Origin: Erysipelotrichaceae bacterium
GTDB lineage: Bacteria > Bacillota_I > Bacilli_A > Erysipelotrichales > Coprobacillaceae
Assembly (NCBI GenBank): GCA_021200395.1
Contig: JAJQGQ010000117.1
Location: forward strand, 1-8,236
DNA: 8,236 nt
Direction: 5' to 3'
The position numbers and the translations under genes were made by a program. The notes beneath the pieces were generated by a model that saw only the letters and a list, made by a program, of their open reading frames with translations, ran no database searches and was not told the DNA's origin. Below are positions 1 to 5,890 of the stretch, in pieces. How positions within the stretch are numbered: position 1 is the stretch's first letter; each line of letters opens with the position of its first letter.

Positions 1-2
1 AT

Positions 3-449
3 CAGAATGTCAATTATAAGGGCAGGATTCATGATTATAACTATATTCCATTATTTATCTATGATGGCACAATGTGTTTATTGTCAGCAGCTGCTTATTT
101 TGGCTATATAAAGAAGCCTAAAGAGATGGATATTGCTGTTCCTCAGGGTAGTAATTTTCGTAGTAACTATAAGCATCCACCTTTTAGATTTCATTATCTT
201 ACTAAAGAAAAATATAAAATAGGAACTATAGAAATAAAAGATGATATTAATTCTTTTAAAATATATAATAAAGAAAGAACGATTTGTGATATTATCCATG
301 ATAGAAAAAATATTGATAAAAAAATGATTAAAGCTGTTTTAAAAGCTTATCTAAAAGATCCTGAATGTGATCTAGAAAAACTTTATAAAATGGCAGAAAT
401 CATTCATTGCCAAGAGACGCTTGAAATATATTTAGATATGTTATTATAA
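3..449 (+). CDS. AbiEi-type antitoxin / transcriptional regulator, 5'-truncated by window edge
   Basis: The frame is open from the first complete codon at position 3, so the gene begins outside the window. The ATG at 72 is internal: it has no Shine-Dalgarno site, and the codons before it (…YIPLFIYDGT) read as part of the same fold. Visible are MCLLSAAAYFGYIKKP (helix after the winged helix, as in 'CSLSALSYHGL' of the family), an AVP strand, and late motifs ERTICDIIHDRKNID and a final EIYLDMLL. These resemble the C-terminal half of AbiEi proteins, the antitoxin and autorepressor of type IV AbiE toxin-antitoxin systems. Known for the family: an N-terminal wHTH binds the promoter and the C-terminal domain counteracts AbiEii, a nucleotidyltransferase. 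No AbiEii gene follows; a hairpin and a convergent gene do. It could instead be a stand-alone AbiEi-like regulator. The family call is fairly sure, the role is not. Confidence 0.72.
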   Translation, partial: QNVNYKGRIHDYNYIPLFIYDGTMCLLSAAAYFGYIKKPKEMDIAVPQGSNFRSNYKHPPFRFHYLTKEKYKIGTIEIKDDINSFKIYNKERTICDIIHDRKNIDKKMIKAVLKAYLKDPECDLEKLYKMAEIIHCQETLEIYLDMLL

Positions 450-477
450 AAGGATGAAACATTGTGTTTCATCCTTT
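449..477. terminator. Bidirectional hairpin terminator between convergent genes
   Basis: A perfect 12-bp stem (AAAGGATGAAAC at 449-460, GTTTCATCCTTT at 466-477) encloses a 5-nt loop. It overlaps the last base of the AbiEi-like stop codon and the stop codon of the convergent AEC transporter. T-richness comes mainly from the stem ends, so the U-tract is modest in either direction. Confidence 0.7.
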
Positions 478-1405
478 ATAGTATTTGATATATCATAATC
501 ATGAGTGGCATAGTTACAATACTAAATAATACTGTCATAATATTTAATAAACTTGCATATCTTTGATCACGATGATATAACTGGGCAAATTGAGTTACCA
601 TAGCGGCTGCTGGAGCACATGTTGCAAGTGTTGTAATCATAAGAATTTGATAAGCATTACTACTTAAAGCGCTTAAGTTTAGTATTTTAAATACAATAAT
701 ACAAATAAGAGGTAAAACAATCAGTCTAAAGAATGATACCAAATACATTCTCTTATTCACAAAAACCTTTCTAATATCTGTTTTACCAATAAGCATACCA
801 ATAATAATCATGGCTAAAGGTCCCATCATAGCACTAATTTTAGAGACTGTTTCAGTTACTAAATTTGGTAAAGGAATCTGGAATATAAAGATAACCAAAC
901 CAATCAAAATAGAAACAACCCCTACATTCATAAAAATATTCTTAAAACTCATTTCTTTCTTATTACATATCAAGCTTTTACCATGAGTCCAAATCAAAAA
1001 AGTTTGAACCATCATATAACCACTCGTATATAAAACCCATTCGCTTCCTAATATAGAAGTAACTAAAGGGATAATTAAATTACCAGAATTAGAATAAACT
1101 AAAGTAGCTTCTTCAATTTCATTAAAATGAAAAATTTTAGATATCATTCTAGATGCAGGAATAAGAATAATATGAACAATAATAGCGCCTAAAAATGCAA
1201 TACCCAAACCAATTAAAGTTTCTTGATTCATTTCTACTGCAAAAGCATTAATAATAGCACAAGGAGCTGCGATATATAACAATAATGTTGATAATGTTTG
1301 ACTATCTCTTTCTTTTAATAAATTTGTTTTTACTAAAAATAATCCACATAATAACATAATAAATAATTCTACAATTTGTTCTATTAATAATATTGCCATT
1401 TCCAT
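476..1405 (-). CDS. AEC (auxin efflux carrier) family transporter
   Basis: This 309-aa hydrophobic protein is typical in length for membrane transport proteins of the AEC family (PF03547), which carry organic anions such as malate in bacteria; the substrate here cannot be told. About ten membrane segments are visible, around residues 5-27, 36-56, 63-84, 99-120, 124-145, 155-177, 190-208, 220-241, 250-272 and 285-308. Family-type features are LLLYIAAPCAIINAF (41-55), YSNSGNLIIPLV (104-115, the N-G-P-containing broken helix), GPLAMIIIGMLIG (195-207) and CAPAAAMVTQFAQLY (263-277). The start at 1405 is supported by AAGGAGAG about 7 nt upstream. A second ATG two codons later is less well placed. 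It is transcribed alone, divergently from the PTS IIB gene and convergently with the AbiEi-like gene. Confidence 0.88.
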   Translation of the reverse strand: MEMAILLIEQIVELFIMLLCGLFLVKTNLLKERDSQTLSTLLLYIAAPCAIINAFAVEMNQETLIGLGIAFLGAIIVHIILIPASRMISKIFHFNEIEEATLVYSNSGNLIIPLVTSILGSEWVLYTSGYMMVQTFLIWTHGKSLICNKKEMSFKNIFMNVGVVSILIGLVIFIFQIPLPNLVTETVSKISAMMGPLAMIIIGMLIGKTDIRKVFVNKRMYLVSFFRLIVLPLICIIVFKILNLSALSSNAYQILMITTLATCAPAAAMVTQFAQLYHRDQRYASLLNIMTVLFSIVTMPLMIMIYQIL

Positions 1406-1436
1406 AATTAATCTCTCCTTTAACCCTCATATATTT

Positions 1437-1465
1437 ATTATACATGGATTATATTGAAATGAAAA
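1437..1465 (-). promoter_or_regulatory. Putative sigma-A promoter of the AEC transporter gene
   Basis: On the minus strand a consensus TATAAT (1437-1442) lies 17 bp downstream of TTTTCA (1460-1465, 4 of 6 matches to TTGACA). Initiation would fall near 1430, about 25 nt before the start codon and just upstream of the AAGGAGAG site. Confidence 0.5.
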
Positions 1466-1538
1466 TAGATATTTGTGAATGAATTTTTCAAAAATTGGGA
1501 TTTTGTAAGGAACTTTTTGTTAAAATTATTTTAATTTA

Positions 1539-1566
1539 TTGGATAGATATTACTTTTTTTTAGAAT
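1539..1566 (+). promoter_or_regulatory. Weak candidate promoter of the PTS IIB fusion gene
   Basis: TAGAAT (1561-1566, 5 of 6 to TATAAT) follows TTGGAT (1539-1544, only the TTG matching) with a 16-bp spacer. A T-run fills the end of the spacer. No better pair is seen between the divergent genes on this strand, so the call is tentative. Confidence 0.3.
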
Positions 1567-1601
1567 ATTTAATACTATAGCATTGTAAGGAGGATAATAT
1601 T

Positions 1602-2210
1602 ATGGATGAATTTTATCAACAACTAGTACCGTCAATTATTTATAAATGGATGATACTTAACAATCATGTAGATGCTGATAATGGACAAGAAATCAAGTTT
1701 TCGAACAATCAATTGAATGCTACGATTGATTTCCATCAAAACAATATTCTTGAACTATCAATTAATGATAAAGATACACATGATAATGTATATTATCTTC
1801 ATTTTGAAATGAAGAATATTAAAAACACAGTTAAACATATTCAAACATTCTTAAGTTATCTTAAAGATCCTCATAAAGAAGAACAACAACTCGTTAATGA
1901 TAGTAAAGATATGAATATATTATTAAGTTGTAGTGCAGGTATTACAACATCTTATTTTGCTAGTTTAATGAATGATGCTTTAAAAGAATCAAAGCATAAC
2001 ATACATGTTGATGCTATCAGTTATATGAATTTAGATAGTGTCATTCATCAATATGATATTGTCTTGTTAGCACCACAGATTGCTTATAAATATAGTGAAC
2101 TTAAAGAAAAGTATGGAAATAAGGTAATGGTTATTGATGATACAGATTTTGCCACTTATAATGTGAAACATGTATTAAATGAAGTATTCAAAAAAAAGCA
2201 TAATTATTGA
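1602..2210 (+). CDS. Two-domain protein: unknown N-terminal domain fused to a PTS lactose/cellobiose-type IIB domain
   Basis: The start is set by AAGGAGG at 1587-1593, 8 nt before ATG. Residues 1-100 match no family I recognise; they are soluble, α+β in look, with a polar linker (HKEEQQLVNDSKD) at 91-103. Residues 104-196 read as an enzyme IIB of the lactose/cellobiose class: a β-strand MNILLSC, the phosphocysteine loop C110-S-A-G-I-T-T-S, then DIVLLAPQIAYKY (152-164) and NKVMVIDDTDFATYN (173-187), which match the 'DVVLLGPQI…' and '…VxVID' blocks of that family. Normal IIB proteins are about 100 aa. In the family Cys is phosphorylated by IIA and passes phosphate to sugar held by IIC. No IIA or IIC is nearby, so this copy may be regulatory (sensing PTS phosphorylation state) rather than part of a transporter; that is inference. 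The IIB call is firm, the N-terminal role unknown. Confidence 0.8.
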   Translation: MDEFYQQLVPSIIYKWMILNNHVDADNGQEIKFSNNQLNATIDFHQNNILELSINDKDTHDNVYYLHFEMKNIKNTVKHIQTFLSYLKDPHKEEQQLVNDSKDMNILLSCSAGITTSYFASLMNDALKESKHNIHVDAISYMNLDSVIHQYDIVLLAPQIAYKYSELKEKYGNKVMVIDDTDFATYNVKHVLNEVFKKKHNY

Positions 2211-2224
2211 TTAAAACTAAGCAT

Positions 2225-2253
2225 TGGACATGATGAAAGAACTCTCTTAAAAT
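2225..2253 (+). promoter_or_regulatory. Putative sigma-A promoter of the MATE transporter gene
   Basis: TGGACA (2225-2230, 5 of 6 to TTGACA) and TAAAAT (2248-2253, 5 of 6 to TATAAT) are spaced by 17 bp. Initiation would be near 2260, giving a leader of about 18 nt that begins just before the AGGGGGGA ribosome binding site. This would make the MATE gene at least partly independent of the upstream IIB gene. Confidence 0.5.
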
Positions 2254-2277
2254 GTATATGAAAGGGGGGAGTTCTTT
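2236..2277 (+). repeat. Inverted repeat abutting the MATE start codon and including its RBS
   Basis: AAAGAACTC (2236-2244) and GAGTTCTTT (2269-2277) are perfect 9-bp complements. Pairing can extend inwards by four more (T-G, C-G, T-G, T-G), which takes in the G-run of the Shine-Dalgarno site AGGGGGGA (2263-2270). The right arm ends directly against the ATG at 2278. In a read-through transcript from the IIB gene this would hide the ribosome binding site. In DNA the arms flank the -10 hexamer and could instead be an operator. Confidence 0.6.
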
Positions 2278-3603
2278 ATGTTTTCTAATAAGGATTTAAG
2301 AGATATGATTGTGCCATTATTTTTGGAACAATTACTAGTAATGCTTGTAGGTATTATTGATACAATTGTTATTAGTTATGTAAGTGAGGCAGCGGTATCA
2401 GGAGTATCGCTTGTAAATAGTTTTAATACAATTTTTATATACTTGTTTACTGCTTTAGCATCTGGTGGAGCAGTTGTGATTAGTCAATATATAGGTAGAA
2501 AGGATTATGATAATTCGATTGATTCTTCGAGTCAATTGTTGATGTTTTCAACAGTATTTTCTATTGGTTTGATGATTATAGTATTGATTCTTAATAAGTG
2601 GTTATTAAGGTTGTTATTTGGACAAGTTGAAGATGCTGTTATGCAAGCTTGTGTTACATATTTACGTATCTCAGCTTATTCTTATCCAGCTTTGGCTATT
2701 TATAATGCAGGGGCTGCGATGTATCGTAGTATGGGTAAAACAAGTACAACTATGTATATTTCAATTGTATCTAATATTATTAATGTCATAGGTAATTGTA
2801 TTGGTGTATTTGTATTGCATGCAGGTGCAGCAGGTGTCGCTTATCCTTCATTGATTGCTAGAGTGTTTTCTGCTGTTGTTATTACAGTATTATGTTTTAA
2901 TAGGACATTAGATGCTCATTATGAAAAGAAATATATATTGAAGTGGAATGCTCCTCAATTAAAGAGAATACTCAATATTGCCATTCCTAATGGCTTAGAA
3001 AATGGAATTTTTCAATTAGTGAAAGTGGCTTTAAGTAGTGTTGTAGCATTGTTTGGAACCTATCAGATTGCTGCTAATGGGGTAGCTCAAAGTATTTGGT
3101 CTTTGGCAGCATTGGTTGGCTCAGCCATGGGTCCTGTGTATATTACTGTTATAGGACAATGTATGGGTTCAGGTGATGTGAATCAAGCAGATTATTATTT
3201 TAAGAAGTTGATGAGATGGACGTTAGTTATATCAATTGTATGGAATGCCTTAGTGTTTGTTTCAATGCCACTCATTATGAGTTTTTATTCTTTGGCAGAT
3301 GAAACGATTCATTTGGTTATTATATTGGTTGCTATTCATAATATCTTTAATTCCATTGTTTTCCCATTTTCAGGACCGCTTAGTAATGGTTTGCGAGCAA
3401 CTGGAGATGTTAAATTTACGATGATTGTCTCTATTGCTTCAACAGTTGGTGGACGATTGGTATTATCATTAATATTGGGTATATACTTTAATATGGGTGT
3501 GATTGGTATAGCTATTGCTATGTGTATGGATTGGAGCATTAGAGGTATTATTTTCTATTTCCGTTATCGTTCTAAGAAATGGCAAAAACTAAGTGTTATT
3601 TAA
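2278..3603 (+). CDS. MATE family efflux transporter
   Basis: At 441 aa this is the usual size for multidrug and toxin extrusion proteins, which export organic cations or other small molecules using Na+ or H+ gradients. Twelve membrane segments in two six-helix halves are apparent. N-half marks are MIVPLFLEQLLVMLVGIIDT (10-29), VISQYIGRKD (67-76) and AMYRSMGKT (147-155). The matching C-half repeats are AIPNGLENGIFQL (235-247), VIGQCMGSGD (291-300) and GLRATGDVKF (371-380). The C-terminus ends in a basic tail (RYRSKKWQK). ATG at 2278 follows AGGGGGGA at a 7-nt distance. The gene lies 67 bp after the IIB-domain gene on the same strand, with its own likely promoter and an inverted repeat over the RBS. 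Substrate and coupling ion cannot be read from the sequence. Confidence 0.92.
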   Translation: MFSNKDLRDMIVPLFLEQLLVMLVGIIDTIVISYVSEAAVSGVSLVNSFNTIFIYLFTALASGGAVVISQYIGRKDYDNSIDSSSQLLMFSTVFSIGLMIIVLILNKWLLRLLFGQVEDAVMQACVTYLRISAYSYPALAIYNAGAAMYRSMGKTSTTMYISIVSNIINVIGNCIGVFVLHAGAAGVAYPSLIARVFSAVVITVLCFNRTLDAHYEKKYILKWNAPQLKRILNIAIPNGLENGIFQLVKVALSSVVALFGTYQIAANGVAQSIWSLAALVGSAMGPVYITVIGQCMGSGDVNQADYYFKKLMRWTLVISIVWNALVFVSMPLIMSFYSLADETIHLVIILVAIHNIFNSIVFPFSGPLSNGLRATGDVKFTMIVSIASTVGGRLVLSLILGIYFNMGVIGIAIAMCMDWSIRGIIFYFRYRSKKWQKLSVI

Positions 3604-3628
3604 AAAAGCCATGAATCCTGGCTTTTTT
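3602..3628. terminator. Bidirectional rho-independent terminator (MATE / Fic ends)
   Basis: A 10-bp perfect stem AAAAAAGCCA (3602-3611) / TGGCTTTTTT (3619-3628) has a 7-nt loop. The T-run serves the MATE transcript, and the A-run gives a U-tract for the opposing strand. It overlaps the MATE stop codon and the original stop codon of the Fic gene (3627-3629). Confidence 0.82.
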
Positions 3629-3740
3629 AGTATTCATTGAGGTTTTTAGAATGATGAAAATTTTGATGAGACCACGTTTTTTCTTGCTCATATTCTAGGA
3701 AAGCTTTTAGAGGTTCTAGATTTTCTTCAATTTCATATTT
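3627..3740 (-). pseudogene. Orphaned C-terminal tail of the Fic gene, beyond a premature stop
   Basis: Reading on in the same frame past the TAA at 3741-3743 gives 37 more codons and a second TAA at 3627-3629. The peptide has the hallmark end of Fic proteins of this type: YEIEENLEPLKAFLEYEQ then EKTW, compare the usual 'YD…EDLEPLxEFLKxxTEKTW'. Against my memory of typical relatives about five residues also seem to be missing at the junction after DEAKQLY. So the stop probably came with a small in-frame deletion. The original gene would thus span 3627-4349. Confidence 0.7.
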
Positions 3741-4349
3741 TTAATACAATTGTTTAGCTTCATCATAAATAATTAATGGAGCTATATTATGAATCAACAA
3801 ATAATAATTAATAAGTGTTTGACCTACTCTTCCATTACCATCAGCATAAGGATGAATACATTCAAACACAGCATGGAAATAGGCTACAACCATCATATAG
3901 TTATTTCCTTTATATTCATTAATTTCATTAATAAGCTCAGTTATGTCTTCTTCGACATTTTTGGGCTTTGATCCTATTTCGTGAATACCCACAACATAAT
4001 CATGTTTTTTAAATGTACCTGGTCTTTCTTGATTTTTATTGTATCTTATTTCATCATATGTCCCTTTTGTAAGATTATAATGAATTTTATGAATGAGTGA
4101 TATGGATAAAGGTTCCTTATTGATAATTTTAGAAAGTAAGAATTGATAACAATCTTTTTGATTAGATATTTCAAATAACGTTTTTAGATCACCAGTGTAA
4201 GATACAACAGTACCGTTTTCAAAAATATCTCTTGTATGATGATAATTTGTTTGAGAATTTTCTATTTTGTTAGAGTTATAGGCAAAGGAAATCCAAAAAT
4301 CTTTGCTTAATATTTCTAAATCTTCTTGTGTATTAAAGAAAAAATTCAT
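3741..4349 (-). CDS. Fic family protein, C-terminally truncated and probably impaired
   Basis: The 202-aa product carries an N-terminal inhibitory motif S26-N-K-I-E30-N31, fitting (S/T)xxxE(G/N) of self-inhibited class II Fic enzymes. It then has a flap-like segment (PGTFKKHDYVVGIHEIGS, 110-127) and the Fic core H166-P-Y-A-D-G-N-G-R174-V-G-Q177. Fic enzymes move AMP or another nucleotide group onto target hydroxyls; His is the catalytic base. The family consensus ends GNGRxxR; here the final Arg, which contacts ATP phosphates, is Gln (codon CAA, one transition from CGA). The frame then stops early, about 37 codons before the recognisable tail ends. The start ATG is 4 nt after the stop codon of the upstream desulfidase gene, with only GGTGG as RBS, so translation is probably coupled. 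Family certain; activity doubtful. Confidence 0.85.
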   Translation of the reverse strand: MNFFFNTQEDLEILSKDFWISFAYNSNKIENSQTNYHHTRDIFENGTVVSYTGDLKTLFEISNQKDCYQFLLSKIINKEPLSISLIHKIHYNLTKGTYDEIRYNKNQERPGTFKKHDYVVGIHEIGSKPKNVEEDITELINEINEYKGNNYMMVVAYFHAVFECIHPYADGNGRVGQTLINYYLLIHNIAPLIIYDEAKQLY

Positions 4350-4353
4350 TAAA

Positions 4354-5625
4354 TTATTCCACCATGATTTTAATAATTTCTTTATTTGTCTCTTTCATAC
4401 CATCTTTGCCTAGTCTACCTACATTGTGTATGGTATTTTCTATGCCCTTTGTCACAATACCATCACCACCATAGAATTGTTGGCCATGTTTATACATTTC
4501 ATAACCTAAAATACCTGCATCAACAGATGAAGCTATCTTAGCAGCACAAGATGCTTTAGCACCATCACAAATCATGCCTGAAGTAATCGCTAATGCATTA
4601 ACCACTGTATGTGTCATATCTTTATAGCTTCCACCACTAAGATAGCTAATACCTGCTCCAGCCGCCGCCCCAGCACTAACAGCACCACAATAAGCTGATA
4701 ATCGTCCAATGCCAGTTTTTTGATGTATAGCTACTAAATTTGATAAGGCTAAAGCACGATAAAGCTTTTCATCATCCACACCTAATTCCTTAGCATATAC
4801 AATGACAGGCACAGAACATGTAATACCTTGATTACCACTACCTGAATTAATTACGACTGGTAACTCACAACCATTCATCCTCGCATCACTACCTGCAGCA
4901 GCCATGGCTTTCGCTTTGGTTTTAACATCATCACCATAAGCAGCTAATAAAACTTTACCAATATTAGCACCATAATCATTATTGATTACTTCATTAGAAA
5001 TAGTCATATTATAATTGATTTGTTTATCTAAAACTTCTTTAATATCATCGATATCAACCATATTGATAAACTCCCAAATATCTTTCATATTCAATTTCTC
5101 TCTCATATCACTATGATTATCATCGGTAGAAACTGGTTTATCTAATAAAACTTCACCATTTTTTTCAATATGAACAATATTTGTATGAAAATCAACAATC
5201 CTAACTATGGCCTCATTATTATCTTTATACACCTTAACAACAATATCAAAAATCAAATCTTCATCAATATATTCTACTTGAATATCAGTATTATCTAAAT
5301 ATTCTTTCATTTGTATAATTTGTTCATGTGATACATCTGCTATAACTTCTAACTTCTTAGAAGCATCTCCACCAATAATACCTGCAACAGCACTAGCAGG
5401 TATTCCTTTTAAATGTTCAGTATTAGGAACAATCACACTTTTCACATTTTTAATAATACTACCACTTGCCCCAATAATCACTTTATCAGGTATTTCTCCT
5501 AATACTTCTCTAGCTTTAGCACTTGCATAAGCAATCGCAATTGGTTCAGTACATCCCATTGCAGGAATGAGTTCTTCTTCTAAAATATCAATATAAGTTT
5601 GATATAATTCATCAGTTCTTTTCAT
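4354..5625 (-). CDS. L-cysteine desulfidase family protein (UPF0597/CyuA/YhaM type, [4Fe-4S])
   Basis: This 423-aa protein spans the whole UPF0597 family, related to the alpha part of iron-sulfur serine dehydratases. CyuA enzymes cleave L-cysteine to pyruvate, ammonia and sulfide in the cytoplasm. Visible are PAMGCTEPIAIAYA with C25, the ASGSIIKN strand, GCELPVVINSGSGNQGITCSVP (C253, C270; the Gly/Ser-rich substrate loop), RLSAYCGAVSAG (C313) and MICDGAKASC (C353, C360). From memory, the archaeal CyuA enzyme uses a base Cys25 and three cluster cysteines spaced 40 and 7 apart; C25, C313, C353 and C360 match that spacing exactly. ATG at 5625 is chosen over an in-frame GTG at 5646 because AAAGGGGA lies 5634-5641, inside the longer frame and well spaced for this ATG. 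It heads an operon with the Fic gene. Serine or another substrate is possible. Confidence 0.88.
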   Translation of the reverse strand: MKRTDELYQTYIDILEEELIPAMGCTEPIAIAYASAKAREVLGEIPDKVIIGASGSIIKNVKSVIVPNTEHLKGIPASAVAGIIGGDASKKLEVIADVSHEQIIQMKEYLDNTDIQVEYIDEDLIFDIVVKVYKDNNEAIVRIVDFHTNIVHIEKNGEVLLDKPVSTDDNHSDMREKLNMKDIWEFINMVDIDDIKEVLDKQINYNMTISNEVINNDYGANIGKVLLAAYGDDVKTKAKAMAAAGSDARMNGCELPVVINSGSGNQGITCSVPVIVYAKELGVDDEKLYRALALSNLVAIHQKTGIGRLSAYCGAVSAGAAAGAGISYLSGGSYKDMTHTVVNALAITSGMICDGAKASCAAKIASSVDAGILGYEMYKHGQQFYGGDGIVTKGIENTIHNVGRLGKDGMKETNKEIIKIMVE

Positions 5626-5633
5626 AAAATCAG

Positions 5634-5641
5634 TCCCCTTT
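5634..5641 (-). promoter_or_regulatory. RBS fixing the desulfidase start
   Basis: AAAGGGGA on the minus strand lies 8 nt before ATG 5623-5625. It falls within the coding stretch that an upstream GTG (5644-5646) would need, which argues for the shorter protein. Confidence 0.7.
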
Positions 5642-5646
5642 ATCAC

Positions 5647-5655
5647 ATTTTAGCA
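5647..5655 (-). promoter_or_regulatory. Extended -10 promoter of the desulfidase–Fic operon
   Basis: The minus strand reads TGCTAAAAT (5655-5647), an extended -10 (TGn plus TAAAAT, 5 of 6). No convincing -35 lies 16-18 bp upstream. Initiation near 5640 would leave a leader of only about 15 nt starting at the RBS. Confidence 0.45.
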
Positions 5656-5682
5656 TAAACATATAAAAAGAAGTAGAATATT

Positions 5683-5714
5683 TTTAAGTTCATTTAAGCT
5701 TTATATGTTAGAAT
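5683..5714 (+). promoter_or_regulatory. Direct-repeat promoter, copy 1 (response-regulator type)
   Basis: TTTAAG (5683-5688) and TTTAAG (5693-5698) form a direct repeat of 10-bp period, followed after exactly 10 bp by TAGAAT (5709-5714). No separate -35 hexamer is seen, as expected if an activator occupies that place. The same layout recurs at 7539-7570. Direct repeats of one helical turn are typical of OmpR/PhoB-type response regulators, and the hexamer equals the streptococcal CiaR half-site TTTAAG, although CiaR uses a 5-bp rather than 4-bp gap (knowledge from memory). Confidence 0.4.
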
Positions 5715-5837
5715 ATCAATAAAGGTGATCAAAACATGATCAATCTTATTATAGATAATGTTTTTAAATATTCTAATGATCAAAGAACCATTAATATACA
5801 ATTAAAGAAAACTAATAAACACAACGCGTGTGTTTAA
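5712..5837 (+). pseudogene. Relict of a sensor histidine kinase (HATPase N-box region)
   Basis: The plus-strand frame between TAG (5709-5711) and TAA (5835-5837) encodes 41 residues including GDQNM, then INLIIDNVFKYSND and RTINIQLKK. This matches the 'GDxxxI…NLLDNAIKYS…I.I.L' block around the N-box of histidine-kinase ATPase domains, where the Asn binds Mg-ATP. About four residues seem missing between GD and the N-box, and no HisKA, G1 or G2 box is present on either side. An ATG at 5736 preceded by AAAGGTGATC could in principle yield a 33-aa peptide, but those bases are also the GD codons. I read it as debris of a two-component system gene. Confidence 0.5.
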
Positions 5838-5866
5838 ATAGTTTGAATAAAAACACGCATTGTGTT
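5817..5866 (+). promoter_or_regulatory. Pair of palindromic operator-like elements
   Basis: Element 1 is a 7-bp-arm palindrome, AAACACA-ACGCG-TGTGTTT (5817-5835). Element 2 is AACAC-GCATT-GTGTT (5852-5866). Element 2, read on the other strand, repeats element 1: AACACAATGCGTG against AACACAACGCGTG, 12 of 13 identical. Their centres are about 33 bp apart, close to three helical turns. Element 1 ends 7 bp before the -35 and element 2 fills the spacer and touches the -10, the usual place for a repressor. Autoregulation by the downstream HTH protein is the simplest inference. Confidence 0.6.
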
Positions 5867-5871
5867 ATAAT
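5843..5871 (+). promoter_or_regulatory. Strong sigma-A promoter of the AlbA_2/ATPase regulator gene
   Basis: TTGAAT (5843-5848, 4 of 6) and a consensus TATAAT (5866-5871) are spaced by 17 bp. Initiation near 5878 leaves a leader of about 13 nt that starts at the AGAGGTG ribosome binding site (5878-5884). The promoter lies inside the open frame extending back to GTG 5828, so the real start must be the ATG at 5891. Confidence 0.75.
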
Positions 5872-5890
5872 GCTTTTAGAGGTGAATATC

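Noticed and set aside
72..74. ATG at 72 as the start of the AbiEi-like gene
   Set aside because: The frame is open to the window edge, there is no RBS, and the upstream codons continue the family fold.
84..299. Minus-strand frame opposite the AbiEi-like gene
   Set aside because: Phe/Ile-rich shadow of the A+T-rich coding strand, with no supporting signals.
1482..1496. Palindrome AATTTTT-C-AAAAATT upstream of the AEC promoter
   Set aside because: It is made only of A/T arms in very A+T-rich intergenic DNA, so chance is a sufficient explanation.
2211..2277. Riboswitch in front of the MATE gene, as some MATE genes have
   Set aside because: At 67 nt and with a promoter inside it, the gap is too short, and I see no known aptamer signature; only the inverted repeat is supported.
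3336..3539. Minus-strand frame inside the MATE gene
   Set aside because: Shadow of the MATE coding frame, with no RBS and no recognisable motif.
5626..5646. Longer desulfidase starting at GTG 5644-5646
   Set aside because: The added codons contain the RBS AAAGGGGA that serves ATG 5625. The extended -10 hexamer ends directly beside this GTG, leaving no leader.
5828..5890. Longer AlbA_2 regulator starting at GTG 5828 (564 aa)
   Set aside because: The extra codons contain the -35 and -10 hexamers and palindrome element 2 and there is no RBS before the GTG. ATG 5891 has AGAGGTG.
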